DNA of 64,000 nt from Paractinoplanes tereljensis. GTDB taxonomy: Bacteria > Actinomycetota > Actinomycetes > Mycobacteriales > Micromonosporaceae. Within the stretch, counting starts at the first letter, position 1, and every line of letters starts with the position of its first letter. The notes beneath the pieces are model-generated. The model was not told the origin of the DNA. It worked only from the letters and a program-made list of their open reading frames with translations, and did no database searches. The stretch lies in contig NZ_BOMY01000051.1 of NCBI RefSeq assembly GCF_016862435.1, positions 1 through 64,000 of the forward strand. The letters run 5' to 3'. The translations under genes were made by a program, and so were the position numbers. This document shows positions 57,884 through 64,000 of this stretch, piece by piece.

Positions 57884-59416
57884 TCAGCTCTTTCTTAGCC
57901 GACGCTTAACCGCGCCGGCGAACTTCCGCGGGTCACGGATCTTGGCAACCTTGCGGGTGATCTCGTGCAGCCGCATCGCCGGCGAGCGGCGCAGGCCCCG
58001 CAGGTCGTCGCGGACGGTACGGATCTGCTGCTCACGGGTGCGCAGGCTCTGGTCCCGGAACCGCAGCGTGCGTTCCAGACCGAAGACCTTGCCGGCCAAC
58101 TCTTTCGCGCGGACCCGCGCGGTCTCCGCGTCGGCCAGGAGGGTACGCAGGTCAGGCTCGGCCACCGCAGGCTCGGCAACCAGGTCGGCGATCTCCCGTC
58201 CCCGCGCCAGCACCTCAAAAGTAGCGTCCACACCGGACATCCCGAGCCAGGTGGCGACCAGATCGTCGGATTCGGTCATCCACGGCGGCCACGGGTGCCG
58301 GCGATGGGCACGCACGAGCCGGTCGCGCAGCCGGTGGTAGGCAGCGGCGAGCAGCTCCGGGGTTTCGTCAGCGAGATCAACGACGGAAAACCCGCGGACG
58401 AAGTCATCGCCGTCCGGGAACAGGTCGTCGAGCAGGATGACGCCGTCCGGGTTGGCCCAGGCCCCGAGACGGGCCGCGAAGGCCCGGAAACCGGGCACGT
58501 CCTCGGCCGCCGCGAGCCGGAAGAGCAGGGTCTCGACCGACTCGGTGTCGGGCACCCGGTTGCCGTTCACCATCCATTGGTCAACATCAAAATCAACAAG
58601 CAGCCCATCCGCGTACGCCGTGTGCGCGGCGCCTTCCGCACCGCGTACCGCGAGCCAGCCGGGCGCGACCGCCGCGAGCAGCCCGGCCCGGGCGGCCGCG
58701 TCGGCACCGTCGGACACCGGCGCGAGCAGCGGAGTGTGAGTGGCCGCAGCGGCGAGACCGTTGACCGCCAGGCGAGCACCGGGCCGGCCGGGCCGGGTGG
58801 CCGCGGCGGCGTCCACGTCGAGCAGGGTGTGGACCTCCCCGGCCGCGATGTAGGAGGCGTAGAGCCGGTCCGCCCCGAGCGCGTCCCGGACCTGCGAAGG
58901 CGAGGTGGGCCGATCGGGGTCGTCGTGCAGCGGCCGCCACTCGTCATCGCCGTGCCGCTCGTCGACCGGCCGCCGGTCGTAGAGCCCGGTCAGCGCGAAC
59001 TCGTTCTCCACCCCGACCACCAGGAGGGCATCCGGAGCGGCCAGGCCGGTCAGCAGGGCGGCCCGCTGCGGCCAGTTCAGAGCCGGCGAGTCGGCGCCGA
59101 GCACCCGGTCGAGCCCGTCGGCCGCGATCACCACGTCGAATTCACCGCTCAGCCCATCGAGCGCCCCGGTGATAACGGTGACGTTCTCCGGTGCCCGCAA
59201 CTCCTGGGCGTCGGTGACCGAGCGGAACAGGACCGACACCGCCGCGCACCGGGCCGCTACCAGCTCGATCACCTCGGTGCTGTGCGGGCCTGCGATCAGC
59301 GCGTTCGAAGCCGTCGGAAGCAGGTCGTCGAGGAGGGCGAGCAGGGCCGGGCCGCCGGTCGGGTGGGTGTCCGTCCACGGCTGCAGCTCGCCGCGGACGA
59401 TCTGGACGTCAGTCAC
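57884..59416 (-). CDS. Methyltransferase-like protein with C-terminal coiled coil
   Basis: A 510-residue protein. The N-terminal ~160 residues have a Rossmann-like pattern (SNALIAGPHSTEVIELVAARCAAVSVLF, FDVVIAADGLDRV, LLVVGVENEF) like SAM methyltransferases of cell-surface glycan clusters, but the glycine motif I is degenerate. A middle part (about 210-330) is of unknown fold. The last 90 residues form a basic coiled coil (KVFGLERTLRFRDQSLRTREQQIRTVRDDLRGLR). It overlaps the next-upstream gene by 8 bp and is part of a glycan operon. Confidence 0.65.
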   Translation of the reverse strand: MTDVQIVRGELQPWTDTHPTGGPALLALLDDLLPTASNALIAGPHSTEVIELVAARCAAVSVLFRSVTDAQELRAPENVTVITGALDGLSGEFDVVIAADGLDRVLGADSPALNWPQRAALLTGLAAPDALLVVGVENEFALTGLYDRRPVDERHGDDEWRPLHDDPDRPTSPSQVRDALGADRLYASYIAAGEVHTLLDVDAAAATRPGRPGARLAVNGLAAAATHTPLLAPVSDGADAAARAGLLAAVAPGWLAVRGAEGAAHTAYADGLLVDFDVDQWMVNGNRVPDTESVETLLFRLAAAEDVPGFRAFAARLGAWANPDGVILLDDLFPDGDDFVRGFSVVDLADETPELLAAAYHRLRDRLVRAHRRHPWPPWMTESDDLVATWLGMSGVDATFEVLARGREIADLVAEPAVAEPDLRTLLADAETARVRAKELAGKVFGLERTLRFRDQSLRTREQQIRTVRDDLRGLRRSPAMRLHEITRKVAKIRDPRKFAGAVKRRLRKS

Positions 59417-60251
59417 GCTGGTTCCAATCGAAGAGCATGCGCATCTCGGCCGGCGGCATCAGGAACCGCTTGCCGAGTTCGTCGTCGGTGATGGCCCGGG
59501 CGGCGGCCAGGTCGATGTCCTTGCCCAGCAGCTCCGGCCAAAGGCGGGAAATGCGGGTCTGCCCGCCGAAGAGCGGGTTGTCGCCCTCGAGCTCCATCGC
59601 GTCGCCGTAGACGGCCGGCTCACAGCCGGCCGCGACGCCGTAGAAGATGGCCGTGGCGAGCCGGTTGCTGGCCACCCGCTTGAACCCGCGGAACGCCTTG
59701 AGCTGCTTGTAGAGGAACTGCCGGTCGGTGCCCTCGTAGTTCCAGCCACGGGTGCCGAAGCAGATCACCTCGAAGCCGGCGTCCTCGTAGACCCGCCGCA
59801 CCTCGGGCCGGTCGAACTCGGTGTAGTAGAGGCTGATGGTGACCGGCTCGGTCTCGGTCTCCTTGATCTCGTCGATCAGCCGCTGGTGATCGCCGTGGAT
59901 CTTCGCGCCGATGCCGGGCGCGTCCCACCCGTGGAACAGGAACCACAGCGTGCCCTTCCGCTCTTGCAAAGGCACCCGGCCCAGGTCGGGTTCGAGGTCC
60001 ATCAGGTAGAGCATCGGGGCGCCGATGACCGAGTAGTCGCGCCGGCCGAGCGAGTGGCCGCGCCGGCGGGGCGCGTCGCTCCACACGAACCGCCAGGCGC
60101 CGTCGAAGAACTCGTGCACCGGGTTCCAGCCGCAGCCCACGTTCCAGCCGTGCTGCAGGTAACCGGGCAGGCGCGGCGGGAAGTCGTCGGGCAGGCCGCA
60201 GTAGCGGGCCAGGATGTGCTGCTGGCCGTAGTACCAGTTGTGGTGATGCAT
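59409..60251 (-). CDS. Conserved glycan-cluster protein of unknown function
   Basis: A 280-residue soluble protein opening MHHHNWYYGQQHILARYCGLP, then LPGYLQHGWNVGCGWNP. This opening recalls proteins of actinobacterial teichoic-acid/CDP-glycerol clusters, which carry a similar HDNWYFG...QHGW pattern. A later stretch, RVASNRLATAIFYGVAAGCEPAVYGD, looks like the sugar-donor-binding half of a GT-B-type transferase. Role inferred: glycosyltransferase or glycerophosphotransferase. It overlaps the coiled-coil protein gene by 8 bp and follows the GT2 gene by 5 bp. Confidence 0.55.
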   Translation of the reverse strand: MHHHNWYYGQQHILARYCGLPDDFPPRLPGYLQHGWNVGCGWNPVHEFFDGAWRFVWSDAPRRRGHSLGRRDYSVIGAPMLYLMDLEPDLGRVPLQERKGTLWFLFHGWDAPGIGAKIHGDHQRLIDEIKETETEPVTISLYYTEFDRPEVRRVYEDAGFEVICFGTRGWNYEGTDRQFLYKQLKAFRGFKRVASNRLATAIFYGVAAGCEPAVYGDAMELEGDNPLFGGQTRISRLWPELLGKDIDLAAARAITDDELGKRFLMPPAEMRMLFDWNQRD

Positions 60252-60256
60252 GCGGG

Positions 60257-62443
60257 TCAGTCCGTTTCCAGGTGCAGGATGCTGGAACGCGAGCGCAGCG
60301 CGAACGCGCCGGCCCGCGGCGGGAGCGCGGGCAGCATGAACGAGTCGGTCTGCACCGCGTACGAGACGGCGAACAGGGTCCAGTTCTCGCCGCCGGCCAA
60401 GTCGGCGAGGTCGGTCTCGGCCGACCAGCGGGTGTCGTCGACGGTCAGCCGGGACGGGCCGTCGACGCCGTCGTCCGAGTTGGGCAGGAACCGCCGCCAG
60501 GTGATCTGGTCGTAGTCGACGCCGGCCCAGCGCGGGCCGGACACGGTGATCCGGCCGCCGTCCACCTCGACCCGGTCGGCGGTCACCCGGACCGGCCCTT
60601 CGGCCAGATTCAAATACTGCGCCGGCGACCTGGTCAGGCTGATCACCCGGTCACCCCGGGGCGGCAACACCCCATGCCGTACGCCGGTGGCCAGCAACAG
60701 GATCTGGTCGTCACCGTCGTGCAGGCGGGGCACCAGAACCGTACGGTCGAGGAAGGGATCGTCGGGGTTGACCACGTCGATCAGGTCGTCCAGGGCGATC
60801 TCGGCCACGAAGTCGTCCATCCCCTGACCGCGCTGCCGTTGCAGCGGCACCTGCACGTCCCCGGCCGAGCGGGCCAGCCGCAGCGTGGGCGCGGTCATCC
60901 GGGTCGGGATGCGGCCGGTCAGCACCAGGCGGTCGCCGTCGACCTCGGCCCCGGTCACCTCGGGCACGTCCGAGCGCACCTGCAGGGTGAGCCGGCCGTC
61001 CGGGGTGCGGACCGGCTGGATCCAGCGGCCGGCGGTCCGGTCGCCGAGGGCGTACTGCAGGTCGCCGGGCCCGAGATGGCCGCGCCGGCGCACCAGGCCG
61101 CTGCGCAGTTCCACCGAGATCCAGGCCGACGATGCCCAGCCGGGCAGCCGGGCCAGCATCGACCGCGGCACCCGGGTCTCGAAGCCGTCCGGGGTGACGG
61201 TGACCTTCAGGCGCTGCGACCGGCGGCCGCAGACCAGCGACATCCGCAGGCTCATGCCCGGGTCGTCGAGGTGCACGATCTCGGCGGTGCCGCGCAGCAC
61301 CAGCGCGTCGGCGGTCCACTCCATCTCGGTGGTCATCACCCGGGCCTCGAGCTCGGCCCGCGGCAGCCGGTAGAGGTCGGCCGACAGGCGGGAGTCGCGC
61401 AGGCCCGGGTACTGACTCTCGTACCGCCAGGGCCGGGCCGGGTGGCGGCGGGCCGGCACCTGCGGGTGGCCCTCGGCCCGGAACTGGGCCAAGCGCCGCA
61501 GCAGGTCGGCGTCGCCGGCCTCCAGGGCCTCGTATTCCAGGCGCTGGAACGTCTGCGTCGCGGCGACGATCCGCGGGTCGAGCCGGGAGCTGAGCCGGCG
61601 GCCTAGCTCGACAAGCGGTTCCAGCTCCTCGTCGGTCGCGGCCGCGAACGCCTGCACGACGGTGACCAGGTCGATCTCGGTGAGGTGCTTGTGCACCAGG
61701 TCGCGGGCCTCGGGGGCCCGGCCGACCAGGTCGAGGACCATCTCGGCCGAGGTCACCCGGTCGGCGAGGTTGCCGTACTGAAGTTTGTGCTGGGTGATCG
61801 ACTCGCCGGACTCGCGCTCGCGCCAGTAGTAGATCGGCACGGCGAGGCAGTCGACCGCGACCGCGTCCAGGTATGCGCGCAGCGAGACCGGGTAATCCTC
61901 GTACCACATCGCCGGGAACTCATATTTGTACTGATCCCAGAAGGTCCGGCGGTAGACCTTGTTCCAGACCATCCGGTCCAGCGCGAGACGGGGATGCTCG
62001 TACACGTCGGTAGCCGGTCGGTTGATCGCGAAGGGCAGCCGGTGCGACCAGGACTGACGTACGCCCGAGGTGTTGTTGAATCGGCGGGCGTTGCCCGCCG
62101 CGATCTGCGAGGCGGTATCGTCGAGCGAGCGGATCATGATCTCGTACGCGTGCCGCGGCACCAGATCATCGCCGTCCGCGAACGCCAGGTAATCGCCCTG
62201 CGCCTGCGCGATTCCGGCGTTGCGGGCCGGCCCAGGGCCCTGGTTCTCCTGAGTGATCAGCCGGAAGCGCGGGTCGCGGCCGCAGAAGTCCCGGGCCGCG
62301 TCACCACTGCCGTCCTTCGACCCGTCGTCGACCAGGATCGCCTCGAAATCTCCGAAGGTCTGCCGAGCCAGCGAATCCAGACATGCCTCGATATAGCGCT
62401 CGACGTTGGAAAAGGGCACAACAATGCTGAGGCGGGGGGTCAT
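60257..62443 (-). CDS. Family 2 glycosyltransferase with long C-terminal beta-rich extension
   Basis: A 728-residue protein. The GT2 domain (about 1-250) has LSIVVPFSNVERYIEACLDSLARQ, AILVDDGSKDGSGDAARDF, GPGPARNAGIAQAQGDYLAFADGDD (DxD) and the acceptor region MWYEDYPVSLRAYL. The C-terminal ~350 residues contain repeated beta-sandwich-like stretches, as in CDP-glycerol/teichoic-acid polymer transferases that carry accessory TagF-like or Ig-like domains. It probably builds a cell-wall polymer or teichoic/teichuronic-type glycan. The ATG at 62443 is preferred. It is the first gene of the leftward operon. Confidence 0.83.
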   Translation of the reverse strand: MTPRLSIVVPFSNVERYIEACLDSLARQTFGDFEAILVDDGSKDGSGDAARDFCGRDPRFRLITQENQGPGPARNAGIAQAQGDYLAFADGDDLVPRHAYEIMIRSLDDTASQIAAGNARRFNNTSGVRQSWSHRLPFAINRPATDVYEHPRLALDRMVWNKVYRRTFWDQYKYEFPAMWYEDYPVSLRAYLDAVAVDCLAVPIYYWRERESGESITQHKLQYGNLADRVTSAEMVLDLVGRAPEARDLVHKHLTEIDLVTVVQAFAAATDEELEPLVELGRRLSSRLDPRIVAATQTFQRLEYEALEAGDADLLRRLAQFRAEGHPQVPARRHPARPWRYESQYPGLRDSRLSADLYRLPRAELEARVMTTEMEWTADALVLRGTAEIVHLDDPGMSLRMSLVCGRRSQRLKVTVTPDGFETRVPRSMLARLPGWASSAWISVELRSGLVRRRGHLGPGDLQYALGDRTAGRWIQPVRTPDGRLTLQVRSDVPEVTGAEVDGDRLVLTGRIPTRMTAPTLRLARSAGDVQVPLQRQRGQGMDDFVAEIALDDLIDVVNPDDPFLDRTVLVPRLHDGDDQILLLATGVRHGVLPPRGDRVISLTRSPAQYLNLAEGPVRVTADRVEVDGGRITVSGPRWAGVDYDQITWRRFLPNSDDGVDGPSRLTVDDTRWSAETDLADLAGGENWTLFAVSYAVQTDSFMLPALPPRAGAFALRSRSSILHLETD

Positions 62444-62543
62444 GACACCGTGTTCCTGAGCGTGGCGGGACCCGGCGAGAGTGCCCGGAACGGGCGTCGC
62501 TGACCTGTCGCGCCGGTGTCGAGGAGGTGAATCCAGCTCCAAG

Positions 62544-62559
62544 AGTGATTGACGTCACT
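62544..62559. promoter_or_regulatory. CRP/FNR-type binding site candidate
   Basis: AGTGA, six bases, TCACT matches the CRP core GTGA-N6-TCAC with extra symmetric pairs. It lies 100 bp from the glycan operon start and 140 bp from the egtA start, in the divergent region. Confidence 0.5.
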
Positions 62560-62699
62560 ACGCGGACAAAGCCCCAGGAAGGTCCCCTTAAGTACCCGGG
62601 CCTGACCTTTCCCGTTCCAAAGTTTGTCGTACCCCCGCCGTAGTGTCGTGCACCGAAGTAGTCAAATGCCTACGTTTCGTGACGACGGGAGTTCGTCTG

Positions 62700-63911
62700 A
62701 TGACGACACTCGACCAGGACGCAGCGGCGGCCACCAGCCGCCGGCTGCGCACCCAGGAGGAAGTGGAGGCGCACATCCGCGCCATCTGCTTCAAGACCGG
62801 CCCACCACAGTCTGTCGGCGCCGAACTCGAATGGACCCTGCACCACGCGGCCGCCCCACAGGCACCGCTCGACCTGGCCACCGTCCTTCAGGCCCTCGGC
62901 CGGCACGCACCCTCCTCCCCCCACCCCGACCCCCTCCCCTCCGGCGGCGCGATCACCCTCGAACCGGGCGGGCAGGTGGAGATCTCCTCGGCCCCGGCCG
63001 CCTCGCTGAGCGAGCTGCACACCGCCGTCACCGCCGACCTCGGCCACCTCACCGGCCTGCTCGACGACGCCGGCCTGGCCCTCGGCCGGCACGGCATCGA
63101 CCCGTACCGTTCACCCCGCCGGCTGTTGAACACTCCGCGCTACAACGCCATGGAGCAGGCCTTCGACAGCCGCGGCCGGCACGGTCGCACCATGATGGGC
63201 AGCACCGCCGGGCTGCAGGTCTGCCTCGACGCCGGCCCTCTGAACGAGCTGCCGACGCGATGGCGGGCCGTGCAGGCCCTCGGCCCGCCGATGGTCGCCC
63301 TCTTCGCCAACTCCAGCCGCTTCGCCGGCCGGGACACCGGCCTGGCCTCGGCCCGGATGGCGGCATGGTGGGAGATGGACCCGCGCCTCACTCATCCGCC
63401 GGTCGGCCCGCCCGACGACCCGGCGGCCGGCTGGGTGCGATACGCGCTGGCCGCCCCGCTGACCTGCGTGCGGCGCGCCGGCGACAGCTGGGACCCACCG
63501 CCCGGCGCCACCCTGACCGACTGGCTGAACGGCGCACTTCCCGTCCCGCCGACCGTCGCCGACGTGGAATACCACCTGAGCCTGCTGTTCCCGCCGGTGC
63601 GCCCGCGGGGTTACCTCGAGGTGCGATACCTCGACAGCCAGGCCGGCGGCGAGTGGATCGCACCGGTCGCGATCATCGCGACGCTGCTCGGCGACCGGGA
63701 AACCACCGAGGCCGCCCTCGAGCTGGCCGAGCCGGTGGCCGAGCGCTGGCGCCAGGCGTACCGCTCGGGTCTGGCCGATCGCGCGCTCAAGCGCGCCGCC
63801 GCGGCCCTCACCGACCTGGCCGGCCGCCGTCTCGACCGCACCGGCCTGCCCGCCGCCGTCCGCACCTACGTCCTGGACACCGTCCACCGTCGACTCGAGG
63901 AGCACCGATGA
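62700..63911 (+). CDS. egtA: Glutamate-cysteine ligase of ergothioneine biosynthesis
   Basis: EgtA joins glutamate and cysteine with ATP to make gamma-glutamylcysteine, the sulfur donor for EgtB. The 403-residue protein starts at the ATG at 62700, eight bases after GGGAG. GAELEWTLHHAA (about 40-51) holds the metal-binding Glu pair. ITLEPGGQVEISSAP, RYNAMEQAFDSRGRHGRTMMGSTAGLQVCLDAG and FANSSRFAGRDTGLASARMAAWWEMD are the family's conserved core; RYLDSQAGGEW ends it. It is coupled to egtB by a 4-bp overlap. Confidence 0.94.
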   Translation: MTTLDQDAAAATSRRLRTQEEVEAHIRAICFKTGPPQSVGAELEWTLHHAAAPQAPLDLATVLQALGRHAPSSPHPDPLPSGGAITLEPGGQVEISSAPAASLSELHTAVTADLGHLTGLLDDAGLALGRHGIDPYRSPRRLLNTPRYNAMEQAFDSRGRHGRTMMGSTAGLQVCLDAGPLNELPTRWRAVQALGPPMVALFANSSRFAGRDTGLASARMAAWWEMDPRLTHPPVGPPDDPAAGWVRYALAAPLTCVRRAGDSWDPPPGATLTDWLNGALPVPPTVADVEYHLSLLFPPVRPRGYLEVRYLDSQAGGEWIAPVAIIATLLGDRETTEAALELAEPVAERWRQAYRSGLADRALKRAAAALTDLAGRRLDRTGLPAAVRTYVLDTVHRRLEEHR

Positions 63912-64000
63912 CCCACGAGACCGACCGCCTGCGCGACCTGGTCGCCACCGAGCTGGGCCGGGCCCGCGACCGCACCACCCGGCTGACCGAGGCCGTCGAC
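63908..64000 (+). CDS. egtB: Ergothioneine sulfoxide synthase, N-terminal fragment (runs off right edge)
   Basis: Only 31 residues are visible: MTHETDRLRDLVATELGRAR, then DRTTRLTEAVD. This is the N-terminal DinB-like helix of EgtB (xxARARTLxLTxxVD). The full enzyme is a nonheme-iron protein that inserts sulfur from gamma-glutamylcysteine into hercynine. The start overlaps the egtA stop (ATGA). egtC and egtD are expected to follow outside the window. Confidence 0.85.
   Translation, partial: MTHETDRLRDLVATELGRARDRTTRLTEAVD

Overview
The window is high-GC actinobacterial DNA. Gene content and style point to the Micromonosporaceae, most likely an Actinoplanes-like organism: a complete GlgE alpha-glucan operon, ergothioneine genes, SigB/F-type and SigE-type sigma factors, a secreted CBM2-GH12 cellulase, many GTG/TTG starts, 1-4 base stop/start overlaps, and type IV-like minor pilins of the kind expected in zoospore-forming genera. 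The family assignment is an inference from protein style, not from a search. I saw no rRNA, tRNA, CRISPR array, transposase or phage gene.

Layout. Positions 1-2.2 kb hold the start of a stress-type sigma factor, a polyphosphate glucokinase and two small genes. Positions 2.7-9.9 kb hold glgE-treS-mak-glgB, which convert trehalose to maltose, maltose to maltose 1-phosphate, and that to branched alpha-glucan. Positions 9.9-14.6 kb hold an oxidoreductase/HxlR divergent pair, an ECF sigma factor with a coupled membrane protein, and small enzyme genes. Positions 14.7-21.8 kb are a signalling stretch: Ser/Thr kinase, Tex, a LuxR-type ATPase regulator and a PP2C phosphatase. Positions 21.8-23.7 kb hold a MazEF-like toxin-antitoxin pair abutting the tail of a broken YjbR-like gene, then the cellulase with a perfect LacI-type operator.

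Positions 24.5-29.3 kb carry a tightly coupled four-gene membrane redox operon: a haem-binding ferric-reductase-like protein, a NuoF-like flavo-iron-sulfur protein, a thioredoxin-fold lipoprotein and a CcdA-like protein. Positions 29.6-33.9 kb hold secreted proteins, a CE12-type esterase and a TetR/hydrolase pair. Positions 33.9-37.1 kb encode a 1072-residue NACHT (STAND) ATPase resembling bacterial NLR-like antiphage proteins. It is followed on the same strand, upstream, by an FdhF/YdeP-type molybdopterin oxidoreductase and a sugar-binding lipoprotein.

Positions 40.5-41.1 kb are decayed sequence, including an AraC-family remnant. Positions 41.7-43.6 kb encode a LacI-like ligand-binding domain fused to an active-looking GGDEF cyclase. 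Positions 43.5-47.3 kb are a three-gene minor-pilin operon whose proteins carry Ig-like repeats and a ricin-type lectin region. Positions 47.4-56.3 kb contain a GAF histidine kinase, a beta-propeller protein coupled to a MoaD/ThiS-like protein ending in Gly-Gly, SDR genes with a TetR regulator, a PobA-like monooxygenase, PhoD and DedA. Positions 56.5-62.4 kb form a surface-glycan-type operon on the minus strand, diverging from egtA-egtB (62.7 kb to the right edge) across a region with a CRP-like box.

The best candidates for undescribed biology are the NACHT protein, the four-gene redox operon, the lectin-bearing pilus operon and the LacI-GGDEF fusion.
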